This document shows, in pieces, positions 27,602 through 36,766 of a stretch of DNA of 64,000 bases. Origin of the DNA: Flavimobilis marinus (GTDB lineage: Bacteria; Actinomycetota; Actinomycetes; Actinomycetales; Cellulomonadaceae); the NCBI RefSeq assembly GCF_900113055.1, contig NZ_FONZ01000001.1, forward strand, positions 1,013,993 through 1,077,992, in the 5' to 3' direction. Position numbers and translations under genes: made by a program. Positions within the stretch are counted from its first letter, which is position 1. Every line of letters begins with the position of its first letter. The notes under the pieces were generated by a model. The model ran no database searches. It saw only the letters and a program-made list of their open reading frames with translations, and had not been told where the DNA came from.

Positions 27602-28110
27602 CCGAGGAGCGTCACGGGGCCCCGGGCTCGTACGTCGTCGAGCACGTGACCACGTCGGCGCAGCTCGAGGAGTGCTACGCCATCCGCATGGAGGTGTTCG
27701 TGGCGGAGCAGCAGGTGCCGGCCGAGGAGGAGCTCGACGACCTCGACGTCGCGCCCACGACGACGCACCTGCTCGTCCGGGGGCCTGGCGGCGAGGCCGT
27801 CGCCACGGGCCGGCTGCTGACCGACCCGGCCCACCCGGACGTCGTCCACGTGGGCCGTGTTGCTGTGCGGCGCGTGGCTCGTGGCACCGGGGTCGGCCGG
27901 CACCTGATGGAGGCGCTGCACGAGCGCGCCCGCGCGCTGCCGGTGCCCGCCAGACGGGTCGAGCTCAGCGCCCAGGAGCAGGCGCTCGCCTTCTACCAGC
28001 GGCTCGGCTATGCGATCGGTGAGGCGCGCTACCTGGACGCAGGCATCTGGCACCGGGACGCGTGGCTCGAGCTCGCCGACGGTTCGGGAAGCGTCGGCCG
28101 GGGCGCCTAG
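27598..28110 (+). CDS. GNAT-family N-acetyltransferase
   Basis: 170 residues. The acetyl-CoA site is [25 protein letters not shown] (quoted in part: [13 protein letters not shown], the Q/RxxGxG/A motif); the N-terminal [17 protein letters not shown] and C-terminal [20 protein letters not shown] are typical of the ElaA-like subgroup. The acceptor is unknown. GTG 27598 overlaps the rluD stop; its own TAG stop is the first part of the dnaE -10. Confidence 0.85.
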   Translation: MTEERHGAPGSYVVEHVTTSAQLEECYAIRMEVFVAEQQVPAEEELDDLDVAPTTTHLLVRGPGGEAVATGRLLTDPAHPDVVHVGRVAVRRVARGTGVGRHLMEALHERARALPVPARRVELSAQEQALAFYQRLGYAIGEARYLDAGIWHRDAWLELADGSGSVGRGA

Positions 28111-28113
28111 ACT
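28108..28113 (+). promoter_or_regulatory. -10 element for leaderless dnaE transcript
   Basis: TAGACT ends six bases before the dnaE ATG, and no ribosome-binding site precedes that ATG; its TAG is also the GNAT stop codon. Confidence 0.6.
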
Positions 28114-28119
28114 GCCTCC

Positions 28120-31100
28120 ATGCCGCACTCGTCCTCGGACTTCGTTCACCTCCACGTGCACACCGAGTACTCGATGCTCGACGGCGCCGCCCGGCTGGGG
28201 GACCTGTTCGAGGAGACCTCGCGCCTGGGCCAGAAGGCCATCGCGACCACCGATCACGGGTACCTTTTCGGCGCCTACGACTTCTGGAAGCAGGCCACCG
28301 CAGCCGGCGTGAAGCCGATCATCGGCGTCGAGGCGTACGTCACGCCGGGGACCTCGCGGTTCGACCAGACGCGCGTCCGGTTCGGGGAGAAGGGGCAGGA
28401 GTCCGACGACGTCTCCGCCCGCGGCGCGTACACGCACATGACGATGTGGGCGCGGAACAACGAGGGTCTGCACAACCTCTTCCGGGCGAGCTCGTACGCC
28501 TCGCTCGAGGGACAGATGGGCAAGTGGCCGCGCATGGACCGCGACCTGCTCGAGCGCTTCAGCGGCGGGATGATCGCCTCGACGGGCTGCCCGTCCGGGG
28601 AGATCCAGACCCGGCTGCGGCTGGGCCAGTGGGACGAGGCCGTCCGCGCCGCCGGCGAGCTCCAGGACATCTACGGCAAGGAGTTCTTCTACGTCGAGCT
28701 GATGGACCACGGTCTCAGCATCGAGCAGCGCGTCCTGGCCCAGCTCATCGAGCTGTCCAAGGCCATCGGTGCGCCGCTGCTCGCCACGAACGACTCGCAC
28801 TACGTCAAGCAGGAGGACTCCCCGTCGCAGGAGGCCCTGCTCTGCATCAACTCGGGCTCCACGCTCACCGACCCGGACCGGTTCAAGTTCGACGGCGACG
28901 GCTACTACCTCAAGTCCGCCGAGGAGATGCGCCGCATCTGGGCCGAGCTGCCGGAGGCCTGCGACAACACCGTCGCGCTCGCCGAGCAGTGCGAGGTGTC
29001 GTTCAACACCTCGGCGAACTACATGCCCAACTACCCGTGCCCCCCGGGCGAGGACGAGACCTCCTGGTTCATCAAGGAGGTCGAGCGGGGCCTCGAGGTG
29101 CGCTATCCCGACGGCATCCCCGCCGACGTGCGCGCCCAGGCGGAGTACGAGACGCAGGTCATCACTCAGATGGGCTTCCCGGGGTACTTCCTCGTCGTCG
29201 CGGACTTCATCAACTGGTCCAAGGACAACGGCATCCGGGTCGGGCCCGGCCGAGGCTCGGGCGCTGGCTCGATGGCCGCGTACGCGATGCGCATCACGGA
29301 CCTCGACCCGCTGCAGCACGGCCTGATCTTCGAGCGCTTCCTCAACCCGGACCGCGTCTCGATGCCCGACTTCGACGTCGACTTCGACGAGCGCCGCCGT
29401 GGCGAGGTGATCCGGTACGTCACCCAGAAGTACGGCGAGGACCGCGTCGCACAGATCGTCACCTACGGCACCATCAAGGCCAAGCAGGCGCTCAAGGACT
29501 CCGCCCGGCTGCTGGGCATGCCGTTCGCGATGGGGGAGAAGCTCACCAAGGCGATGCCGCCCGCGATCATGGGCAAGGACATCAGCCTCACGGGGATCTT
29601 CGACCCGTCCGACAAGCGCTACAACGAGGCGGACGAGTTCCGTCAGGTGCACGCCGCCGACCCGGACGCTCAGCGCGTCGTGGAGCTGGCCAAGGGCATC
29701 GAAGGGCTGAAGCGCCAGTGGGGCGTGCACGCGGCCGGCGTCATCATGTCGAGCGAGCCGTTGATCGACATCATCCCGATCATGCGGCGCCTGCAGGACG
29801 GCGCGGTCATCACGCAGTTCGACTACCCCAAGTGCGAAGAGCTCGGCCTCATCAAGATGGACTTCCTGGGGCTGCGGAACCTCACGATCCTCGACGACGC
29901 GCTCGCGAACATCGTGATGAACGGCAAGGAGCCGGTCGACCTCGAGGCGCTCACGCTCGACGACCCGGCCACCTACGCGCTCCTGGGCCGGGGCGACACG
30001 CTCGGGGTGTTCCAGCTCGACGGCGGCGGCATGCGCACGCTCCTCAAGCTCATGCGCCCCGACAACTTCGAGGACATCTCCGCCGTCGGCGCGCTCTACC
30101 GGCCTGGTCCGATGGGCGCCAACTCGCACACGAACTACGCGCTGCGCAAGAACGGCCAGCAGGAGGTCACCCCGATCCACCCGGAGCTCGAGGAGCCGCT
30201 GGCGGAGATCCTGGGCGCGACCTACGGCCTGATCGTGTACCAGGAGCAGGTCATGGCGATCGCGCAGAAGGTCGCGGGCTACAGCCTCGGCCAGGCCGAC
30301 ATCCTGCGGCGCGTGATGGGCAAGAAGAAGAAGGCCGAGCTCGACAAGCAGTTCGAGGGCTTCTCCCAGGGGATGATCGACCGGGGCTTCTCGATGGCCG
30401 CGGTCAAGACGCTGTGGGACATCCTGCTGCCGTTCTCCGACTACGCGTTCAACAAGGCGCACTCGGCTGCCTACGGCGTCGTGTCGTACTGGACGGCCTA
30501 CCTCAAGGCTAACTACCCGACCGAGTACATGGCGGCGCTGCTCACGAGCGTGCGCGACGACAAGGACAAGTCGGCGCTGTACCTCAACGAGTGCCGGCAC
30601 ATGGGCATCACGGTGCTCCCGCCGGACGTCAACTCCTCCTCGGCGAACTTCACGGCTGTCGACAAGGACATCCGGTTCGGTCTGACCGCCATCCGCAACG
30701 TGGGTGCGAACGTCGTCGACGCGATCGTGGCGGCTCGTGAGGCGCACGGCGAGTTCACGTCGTTCACGGACTTCCTCGACAAGGTGCCGGCGGTCGTCTG
30801 CAACAAGCGCACGATCGAGTCGCTCATCAAGGCCGGGGCGTTCGACTCGCTCGGGCACACGCGGCGCGCGCTCGTCGTGGTGCACGAGCAGGCCGTCGAC
30901 TCGGTGATCGGCGTCAAGCGCAAGGAGGCCGAGGGACAGTTCGACCTGTTCGCGGACCTGGGGGCGGAGGGCGCCGACGACGGCATGTCGTTCAGCGTCG
31001 AGGTTCCGGTGCTGCCGGACTGGGACAAGAAGCAGCTCCTTGCCTTCGAGCGGGAGATGCTCGGCCTGTACGTCTCCGACCACCCCCTGTCCGGCCTCGA

Positions 31101-31659
31101 GCACGTCCTGTCGCGTGCGGCCGAGACCTCGATCGCGTCCCTGATCGCGGACGACGTGCGCCCCGACGGCTCGACGGTGGTGATCGCGGGCCTGATCACG
31201 TCCCTGCAGCGCAAGATGTCCAAGAACGGCAACCCGTGGGCCGCAGTCACGATCGAGGACCTCGCCGGCGGCGTCGAGGTGATGTTCTTCGGCGAGACCT
31301 ACCTGGCGTACTCGACGATCCTCGCCGAGGACCAGGTCGTGGTGCTCAAGGGCCGCGTGCGTCGGCGCGACGAGACCATGCAGCTGCAGGCGATGGAGGT
31401 CTCGCTCCCCGACATCTCCGTGGGCACCGACTCGCCCCTCGTGGTGACGCTCGCGACCTCGCGGTGCACGCAGCCGATCGTCGAGAAGCTGCGGGACGTC
31501 CTGCGCACCCACCCGGGCAGCACCGAGGTGCACCTGCGGCTGACGAGCCCGGGGCGGTCCACCGTCATGCGGCTCGAGGACAAGCTGCGCGTGGAGCGCA
31601 CGCCGGCGTTGTCGGGCGACCTCAAGGCATTGCTGGGCCCGTCCTGCCTGATGGTCTGA
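28120..31659 (+). CDS. dnaE: DNA polymerase III alpha subunit (replicative, DnaE1 type)
   Basis: 1179 residues, full length. PHP domain at the N-terminus (FVHLHVHTEYSMLDGAAR, with TTDHGYLFG). The palm carries the catalytic pair Asp417 and Asp419 in MPDFDVDFDERRRGEV; fingers with QRVVELAKGIEGLKRQWGVH and IMSSEPLIDIIPI; the helix-hairpin-helix and OB region near GLITSLQRKMSKNGNPWA. This is the chromosomal replicase subunit. The length and the intact PHP ligands indicate DnaE1, not the error-prone ImuC/DnaE2. The promoter overlaps the upstream stop. Confidence 0.97.
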   Translation: MPHSSSDFVHLHVHTEYSMLDGAARLGDLFEETSRLGQKAIATTDHGYLFGAYDFWKQATAAGVKPIIGVEAYVTPGTSRFDQTRVRFGEKGQESDDVSARGAYTHMTMWARNNEGLHNLFRASSYASLEGQMGKWPRMDRDLLERFSGGMIASTGCPSGEIQTRLRLGQWDEAVRAAGELQDIYGKEFFYVELMDHGLSIEQRVLAQLIELSKAIGAPLLATNDSHYVKQEDSPSQEALLCINSGSTLTDPDRFKFDGDGYYLKSAEEMRRIWAELPEACDNTVALAEQCEVSFNTSANYMPNYPCPPGEDETSWFIKEVERGLEVRYPDGIPADVRAQAEYETQVITQMGFPGYFLVVADFINWSKDNGIRVGPGRGSGAGSMAAYAMRITDLDPLQHGLIFERFLNPDRVSMPDFDVDFDERRRGEVIRYVTQKYGEDRVAQIVTYGTIKAKQALKDSARLLGMPFAMGEKLTKAMPPAIMGKDISLTGIFDPSDKRYNEADEFRQVHAADPDAQRVVELAKGIEGLKRQWGVHAAGVIMSSEPLIDIIPIMRRLQDGAVITQFDYPKCEELGLIKMDFLGLRNLTILDDALANIVMNGKEPVDLEALTLDDPATYALLGRGDTLGVFQLDGGGMRTLLKLMRPDNFEDISAVGALYRPGPMGANSHTNYALRKNGQQEVTPIHPELEEPLAEILGATYGLIVYQEQVMAIAQKVAGYSLGQADILRRVMGKKKKAELDKQFEGFSQGMIDRGFSMAAVKTLWDILLPFSDYAFNKAHSAAYGVVSYWTAYLKANYPTEYMAALLTSVRDDKDKSALYLNECRHMGITVLPPDVNSSSANFTAVDKDIRFGLTAIRNVGANVVDAIVAAREAHGEFTSFTDFLDKVPAVVCNKRTIESLIKAGAFDSLGHTRRALVVVHEQAVDSVIGVKRKEAEGQFDLFADLGAEGADDGMSFSVEVPVLPDWDKKQLLAFEREMLGLYVSDHPLSGLEHVLSRAAETSIASLIADDVRPDGSTVVIAGLITSLQRKMSKNGNPWAAVTIEDLAGGVEVMFFGETYLAYSTILAEDQVVVLKGRVRRRDETMQLQAMEVSLPDISVGTDSPLVVTLATSRCTQPIVEKLRDVLRTHPGSTEVHLRLTSPGRSTVMRLEDKLRVERTPALSGDLKALLGPSCLMV

Positions 31660-31666
31660 GCCCACC

Positions 31667-31672
31667 TAGACT
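31667..31672 (+). promoter_or_regulatory. -10 element for leaderless PPOX-gene transcript
   Basis: TAGACT ends six bases before the GTG start at 31679; no ribosome-binding site is present. Confidence 0.55.
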
Positions 31673-31678
31673 CGGGCG

Positions 31679-32086
31679 GTGATCCATCTGACGCCCGAGC
31701 AGCACGTCTTCGTGACTGAACGCCACCTCGCCACCCTGAGCACGCTGCGGGCCGACGGCTCTCCGCACGTCGTGCCCGTGGGCTTCACGTGGGACCCCGA
31801 CGCCGGGGTGGTGCGGATCACCACCAAGGTGACGGCCGTGAAGGCGCGCAACGCCCAGCGCCTGGGACCGGCGGGGGAGCGGCCGCGGGCGGCCGTGTGC
31901 CAGGTCGATGGGGGCCGCTGGATGACGCTCGAGGGCACCATCGAGCTGCGGACCGCGGCGGACGAGGTCGCCGAGGCCGTCCGCCGCTACGCCCGGCGCT
32001 ACCGCCAGCTGGAGGAGAACCCCGAGCGCGCTGTCCTGGTCCTCACCGTGGACAAGGTGATGAGCTCGTCCTACATGGCGCGCTGA
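31679..32086 (+). CDS. PPOX-class flavin/F420-dependent oxidoreductase-like protein
   Basis: 135 residues, split beta-barrel fold. [21 protein letters not shown] is the hallmark strand pair, followed by [16 protein letters not shown] and [17 protein letters not shown]. The lengths and motifs suit the actinobacterial F420-dependent enzyme family (TIGR03618-like); the substrate is unknown. GTG 31679 gives a start without leader. Confidence 0.85.
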   Translation: MIHLTPEQHVFVTERHLATLSTLRADGSPHVVPVGFTWDPDAGVVRITTKVTAVKARNAQRLGPAGERPRAAVCQVDGGRWMTLEGTIELRTAADEVAEAVRRYARRYRQLEENPERAVLVLTVDKVMSSSYMAR

Positions 32087-32144
32087 GCGCGTCGCGGCTG
32101 GCGCTGGTCCCGAACCGCTGGGCCCGAAGCCGCTGGCGCAGGGC

Positions 32145-32390
32145 TCAGCCCGCAGCGCCCACCTGGGCCGTGCGGTCCCCGTGCGGCGCGGAGACGACGA
32201 CGACGTCGCCGGCGACGAGCTGGCGTCCCCGGCGGGTCTCGGTCTCACCGTTGACCGCGACCTCACCGTCGGCGACGAGCTCGGCGGCCTGCGCGCCCGA
32301 CTCGGCGAGGTCGGCGAGCTTGAGGAACTGCCCCAGGCGGATGCTTGCGTCCTTGATCGGCACGATGTTCACGCCCCCAGTCTCGCCCAT
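32145..32390 (-). CDS. Small S4-domain RNA-binding protein (YbcJ-like)
   Basis: 81 residues consisting of a single S4 fold: [40 protein letters not shown] and [10 protein letters not shown]. Such small proteins bind structured RNA, often rRNA or tRNA on the ribosome (RqcP/YbcJ-like); the target here is unknown. ATG 32390 is chosen; a GTG at 32372 (VNIVPIKD) is possible and gives 75 residues. It is divergent from hisD and their 5' regions are only about 34 nt apart, so the promoters must overlap. Its 3' end faces the PPOX gene. Confidence 0.88.
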   Translation of the reverse strand: MGETGGVNIVPIKDASIRLGQFLKLADLAESGAQAAELVADGEVAVNGETETRRGRQLVAGDVVVVSAPHGDRTAQVGAAG

Positions 32391-32410
32391 CGAGGACTGC
32401 CGGTGCTCGC

Positions 32411-32416
32411 TAGACT
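32411..32416 (+). promoter_or_regulatory. -10 element for leaderless hisD transcript
   Basis: TAGACT ends seven bases before the GTG start at 32424. Confidence 0.6.
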
Positions 32417-32423
32417 CGCCCCT

Positions 32424-33749
32424 GTGATCACTCGCCTCGACCTCCGCGGTCGCGCCCTGTCTGCCCGTGACCTGCTGACCGTCCTGCCGCGCCCCGAGCT
32501 CGGCGTCGAGGACGCCACGCATCTCGTGGCGCCGATCCTCGAGGCGGTGCGCGTCGAGGGCGCCGCTGCGCTGCGGTCCTACGGGGAGAAGTTCGACGGC
32601 GTGCGCCCCGAGCACCTGCGGGTCCCGGCGGCGGCGATGCAGGCGGCCCTCGACGCGCTCGAGCCCGCGCTGCGCTCGGCCCTCGAGGAGTCGATCTCGC
32701 GCGTGCGGACCGTGCACGCGGCCCAGCGGCCCGCGGACTTCGTCGTCGAGGTGGCGCCGGGCGCGACGGTGCGTCAGCGCTGGATCCCGGTCCGCCGCGT
32801 GGGGCTGTACGCGCCGGGCGGCCTGGCGGTGTACCCGTCGTCGGTGATCATGAACGTCGTGGCCGCCCAGGAGGCCGGTGTCGGTGGGCTCGCCGTCGCG
32901 TCGCCCCCGCAGGCCAGCAACGGCGGGCTGCCCAACCCGACGATCCTCGCGGCGTGCGCGCTGCTCGGGGTGGACGAGGTCTACGCGGTCGGCGGTGCCC
33001 AGGCGGTCGCGATGTTCGCCTACGGGGCGCTGGGTTCCGAGCCCCAGGACGGCGACCACCTGTGCGACCCCGTCGACGTCGTCACCGGGCCCGGGAACGT
33101 CTTCGTCGCGGCGGCCAAGCGGCTGGTGCGCGGGGTCGTGGGCATCGACTCCGAGGCTGGGCCCACCGAGATCGCGGTCCTCGCCGACGACACGGCCGAT
33201 CCTGACCACGTGGCGGCGGACCTGCTGAGCCAGGCGGAGCACGATCCGCTCGCGGCGTCGGTCCTGGTGACGGACTCGCTCGCGCTCGCGGACGCCGTCG
33301 AGGGGCGAGTGACTGCGCGCGCGGCGGCGACCAAGCACGTCGAGCGCGTCCGTACTGCGCTCGGCGGCCCGCAGTCGGCGATCGTCCTGGTGGACGACCT
33401 CGCCCAGGGGCTGGCGGTCGTCAACGCCTACGGAGCCGAGCACCTCGAGATCCAGACGCGTGACGCTGCCCAGGTGGCCGACCAGGTGACGAGCGCCGGG
33501 GCGATCTTCGTCGGTCCGTACTCGCCCGTGCCCCTGGGCGACTACATGGCCGGGTCGAACCACGTGCTGCCCACCGGGGGGTGCGCCCACTTCTCGAGCG
33601 GGCTCGGCGTGCACACCTACGTGCGGGCCGTCCAGGTCATCGAGTACGACCAGCCTGCGCTCGCGGTGATCGCGGACCAGATCGTCGCGTTCGCCGACGC
33701 CGAGGACCTCCCGGCGCACGGCGAGGCGATCCGCGCCCGCGGGGTCTGA
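32424..33749 (+). CDS. hisD: Histidinol dehydrogenase
   Basis: 441 residues. Motifs: [20 protein letters not shown], the Zn-binding and catalytic stretch [53 protein letters not shown], and [15 protein letters not shown] with [19 protein letters not shown]. It carries out the last two oxidations to L-histidine. It starts without a leader from TAGACT. Unlike the usual order, the recQ and SRPBCC genes separate it from hisC. Confidence 0.97.
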   Translation: MITRLDLRGRALSARDLLTVLPRPELGVEDATHLVAPILEAVRVEGAAALRSYGEKFDGVRPEHLRVPAAAMQAALDALEPALRSALEESISRVRTVHAAQRPADFVVEVAPGATVRQRWIPVRRVGLYAPGGLAVYPSSVIMNVVAAQEAGVGGLAVASPPQASNGGLPNPTILAACALLGVDEVYAVGGAQAVAMFAYGALGSEPQDGDHLCDPVDVVTGPGNVFVAAAKRLVRGVVGIDSEAGPTEIAVLADDTADPDHVAADLLSQAEHDPLAASVLVTDSLALADAVEGRVTARAAATKHVERVRTALGGPQSAIVLVDDLAQGLAVVNAYGAEHLEIQTRDAAQVADQVTSAGAIFVGPYSPVPLGDYMAGSNHVLPTGGCAHFSSGLGVHTYVRAVQVIEYDQPALAVIADQIVAFADAEDLPAHGEAIRARGV

Positions 33750-33807
33750 GCACCCGAGGGAGCCGCGTCCGAGGACGCCCAGGAGCCGCGCCAAGCCCGA
33801 CGCGGTT

Positions 33808-33837
33808 CCGGGCACACCGGCCTCGTGGAGTGCCCGG
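33808..33837. terminator. Weak convergent terminator between hisD and recQ
   Basis: 8-bp inverted repeat (33808-33815 with 33830-33837), 14-base loop, between the hisD stop and the recQ stop on the opposite strand. Confidence 0.45.
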
Positions 33838-33839
33838 CG

Positions 33840-35957
33840 TCAGCGCACGGCGAGGACGAACGGGAGCACCTCGGCGGCCCCGGCGAGCCGCAGCAGCCGC
33901 GCCGCGACGGTGAGCGTCCAGCCGGAGTCGGTGACGTCGTCGACGAGCAGGACGCGACGCCCGGCGACCGCCGCATGGTCACCGGCGAGGTGCAGTCGGC
34001 GCGCGACGCCGGCGAGGCGGGTGGCCGAGTTCACGTCGTGGCGACCGGCGTCACCTGTGGGCACCACGTAGCCGCTGACGGGAACGCCGAGGTAGCGCCC
34101 GAGCCCGTCGGCGAGGTGCGCCACGAGGCGTGGGCGGCCTTGCGACGCGACGGCGACGAGGGCGTCGACGCCGGGCTGCCAGTCGTCGAGCACCTGCGCC
34201 GCCGCATGGCGCAGGGGGACCGGCAGCTCGCCGTCGGGTCCAGTGAGCAGGTCCCGCAGCGGTCCCGACCACCCGAGCCCGTCGAGCCGGGCGATCGCCC
34301 GACCAGGTGCCGCCTGCTCCGTCGCCGGGATCCGGCCCGACAAGGACACCCCGAGCGTCGCCATGCCGCTCGGCCACATGCGCCGGGCGGCGACCTCGAT
34401 GCCCGGCTGGTCGAGCTGCTCGCGGACCGCGGTGACCTGCTCGCCGGTGGGCAGGGCCGGCAGGTCGACGGTCGTGCACCGGTCGCAACGGCCGCAGCGC
34501 CAGTCCGGGGCGAGGCCCGGGTCGTCGAGCGTGGCGCGCAGGAACGCCATGCGGCAGCTCGAGGTCTGCTCGTACTCGAGCATCGTGCGCTGCTCGTGCA
34601 GCCGCGCCGCGTCGACCCGGGCATAGCGTTCCGCGTCGTAGCTCCAGGGCTGGCCCGTCGCCTCCCAGCCCCCGCGCACGCGGCGGACGGCGCCGTCGAC
34701 ATCGAGGACCTTGAGCATCATCTCCAGGCGCGAGCGGCGTAGGTCGACGCTCGTCTCGAGTGCGGCGAGGGAGTGCACACCGCCTCCGTCCAGCGCGCGG
34801 AGCACGGCACGCACCTGGGACTCCGAGGGGAAGCCGAGCGCGCCGAAGTACTCCCAGATGCGCTCGTCCTCCTCACCGGGCACGAGCACGGCGAGCGCGC
34901 GAGCGACCCCGCGCCCGGCACGGCCGACCTGCTGGTAGTAGGACACGGGCGAACCCGGCGCGCCGAGGTGCACGACGAAGGCGAGGTCCGGCTTGTCGAA
35001 CCCCATGCCGAGGGCGGACGTGGCGACGAGAGCCTTGAGGGCGTTGTCCTTGAGGTCGGCCTCGAGCCGCTCCCGCTCGGCGGGCTCGGTGCGTCCGGTG
35101 TACGCGTGCACGTCGTGACCGGCGGCCCGCAGGTGCGCGGCGACTTGCTCGGCCGCCGCGACAGTCAGGCAGTAGACGATGCCGGAGCCGTCGACGGTGG
35201 CGAGCATCGCGGTGAGCCAGGCCACCCGCGTCGCGGGGTTCGTCACGGGGAGCACGGCCAGCTGCAGCGACTCGCGGTCGAGGGCGCCGCGCAGCACCAG
35301 GGGTGCGGTGTCGTCCGCCATCGCGAGCTGTTCGGCGACGTCGCGCGTGACCCGCTCGTTCGCGGTCGCGGTCGTCGCGAGGACCGGAGTGTGGGGCGGC
35401 AGTCCCTCCAGGAGGGTGCGGATGCGGCGGTAATCGGGGCGGAAGTCGTGCCCCCAGTCGGAGATGCAGTGTGCCTCGTCGACGACGATCAGTCCTGCGC
35501 TCGCCGCGAGCCGGGGCAGCACGAGGTCGCGGAAGTCCGGGTTGGTCAGTCGCTCGGGGGAGCACAGCAGGACGTCGACCTCTCCCGCAGCGATCGCAGC
35601 GTTGATCTGGTCCCACTCGGTCACGTTCGCCGAGTTGATGGTGACGGCGCGCACGCCCGCGCGCTGGGCGGCGGCGACCTGGTCGCGCATGAGCGCGAGC
35701 AGCGGTGACACGATCACGGTGGGACCTGCTCCCTGTTCGCGCAGCAGCGCGGTCGCGACGAAGTACACCGCGGACTTCCCCCAGCCCGTGCGCTGGACGA
35801 CGAGCACCCGTCGCGACGCGGAGACGAGCGCGTCGATCGCGTGCCACTGGTCCTCGCGCAGGCGAGCGTCAGGGGAGCCGACGAGCGCACGGAGCAGCTC
35901 CTCGGCGCGGTCGCGGGACGCGCCCGCACGTGTCGGTGAGATGGGTGTCGACGTCAT
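33840..35957 (-). CDS. RecQ-family DNA helicase fused to a phosphoribosyltransferase-like domain
   Basis: 705 residues. Superfamily-2 helicase motifs: QWHAIDALVSASRRVLVVQR, a Walker A with Trp (RTGWGKSAVYF), VSPLLALMRDQVAAAQRAG, DEAHCISDWGHDFRPDYRRI, ATTATANERVTRDVAEQL, and helicase-C LVATSALGMGFDKPDLAFVV with QQVGRAGRG. A Cys cluster (SSCRMAFLR, CGRCDRCT) follows. The last ~150 residues end in a PRPP-loop-like motif RVLLVDDVTDSGWTLTVAA typical of type I phosphoribosyltransferases. The helicase may act in recombination or repair; the role of the fused domain is unknown. Start ATG 35957, six bases after a TAGCCT. Confidence 0.88.
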   Translation of the reverse strand: MTSTPISPTRAGASRDRAEELLRALVGSPDARLREDQWHAIDALVSASRRVLVVQRTGWGKSAVYFVATALLREQGAGPTVIVSPLLALMRDQVAAAQRAGVRAVTINSANVTEWDQINAAIAAGEVDVLLCSPERLTNPDFRDLVLPRLAASAGLIVVDEAHCISDWGHDFRPDYRRIRTLLEGLPPHTPVLATTATANERVTRDVAEQLAMADDTAPLVLRGALDRESLQLAVLPVTNPATRVAWLTAMLATVDGSGIVYCLTVAAAEQVAAHLRAAGHDVHAYTGRTEPAERERLEADLKDNALKALVATSALGMGFDKPDLAFVVHLGAPGSPVSYYQQVGRAGRGVARALAVLVPGEEDERIWEYFGALGFPSESQVRAVLRALDGGGVHSLAALETSVDLRRSRLEMMLKVLDVDGAVRRVRGGWEATGQPWSYDAERYARVDAARLHEQRTMLEYEQTSSCRMAFLRATLDDPGLAPDWRCGRCDRCTTVDLPALPTGEQVTAVREQLDQPGIEVAARRMWPSGMATLGVSLSGRIPATEQAAPGRAIARLDGLGWSGPLRDLLTGPDGELPVPLRHAAAQVLDDWQPGVDALVAVASQGRPRLVAHLADGLGRYLGVPVSGYVVPTGDAGRHDVNSATRLAGVARRLHLAGDHAAVAGRRVLLVDDVTDSGWTLTVAARLLRLAGAAEVLPFVLAVR

Positions 35958-35963
35958 CCGGCG

Positions 35964-35969
35964 AGGCTA
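35964..35969 (-). promoter_or_regulatory. -10 element for leaderless recQ transcript
   Basis: On the minus strand TAGCCT ends six bases before the ATG. Confidence 0.5.
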
Positions 35970-36103
35970 CGCGCTGCGCCGGACACGGTCCGCCCGGGCG
36001 TGGACGGTCCCGCCTCCGCCCCGCCAACGCCGACCGGTATGTCTGGTATTTCCGCCCGCGCGGTGCGACGATCGAGTGACGAGCGACAGGAGGGGGCGTC
36101 ACC

Positions 36104-36709
36104 ATGGACGCACAGACACCCAGCACCAAGACCCCGGTGGGGCGGCTCGAGGACTGCGGCGCGTACCGTCGGCTCGTGATCGAGCGCGATCTCGACCACG
36201 GCGCGACGGACGTGTGGGAGGCGCTCACCCGGCCGGACGAGCTCCAGGCGTGGATCGGCACCTGGTGGGGGACCCCCGGGGCCGGCCAGACGGTCATGTT
36301 CCAGATGACCGCCGAGGGCGAGAGCACCGAGCCGGTCGAGGCCCTCGTCGAGGAGTGCCTGCCGGTGGAGTCGCTCCGGGTGACGTTCGCCTCGGACCGT
36401 GTGGTGTGGCGGGTCGGCGTCGAGCTCGCCCCGCAGGGCAGCGCCCGCACGCACCTGCGCTTCGTGATGCGGGTGCACGACGACGAGGTCGTCAGCGACA
36501 TCGGCCCCGGCTGGGAGTACTACCTCGACCGGCTCGCCGCAGCGCTCGCCGGCGAGGCGATGCCCGCGTGGGAGGACTACTACCCGGCGCAGTGCGCCTA
36601 CTACGGGGCGCTCGAGCCGATCGAGGTGCACGAGCCGTTCGTCCCGGCGGCGCACGGCCCGGGGCCGGAGCACCTGCCGGGAGAGCCGGGGTCGCGTCGC
36701 ACCGCCTGA
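36104..36709 (+). CDS. SRPBCC (AHSA1-like) domain protein
   Basis: 201 residues. START/Bet v1-like fold: VIERDLDHGATDVWEALTRP, DELQAWIGTWWGTPGAGQTV and LRFVMRVHDDEVVSDIGPGW are typical of the activator-of-Hsp90-ATPase-1-like SRPBCC proteins, which bind hydrophobic ligands. No specific substrate can be assigned. ATG 36104 with AGGAGGG (36090-36096) upstream. The tail (about 180-201) is low complexity. It is divergent from recQ. Confidence 0.85.
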   Translation: MDAQTPSTKTPVGRLEDCGAYRRLVIERDLDHGATDVWEALTRPDELQAWIGTWWGTPGAGQTVMFQMTAEGESTEPVEALVEECLPVESLRVTFASDRVVWRVGVELAPQGSARTHLRFVMRVHDDEVVSDIGPGWEYYLDRLAAALAGEAMPAWEDYYPAQCAYYGALEPIEVHEPFVPAAHGPGPEHLPGEPGSRRTA

Positions 36710-36753
36710 TGCCCGACCGGTGAGCGGCGCGGCAGCCGTGCGTGCCCGACGCC

Positions 36754-36759
36754 TAGACT
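36754..36759 (+). promoter_or_regulatory. -10 element for leaderless hisC operon transcript
   Basis: TAGACT ends seven bases before the GTG start at 36767. Confidence 0.6.
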
Positions 36760-36766
36760 CTCGCGG

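Noticed and set aside
27520..31665. Very long open frame antisense to GNAT and dnaE (minus strand)
   Set aside because: It exactly opposes well-supported genes; in high-GC DNA the antisense frame stays open by codon bias, and its translation is rich in Arg/His/Val without domains.
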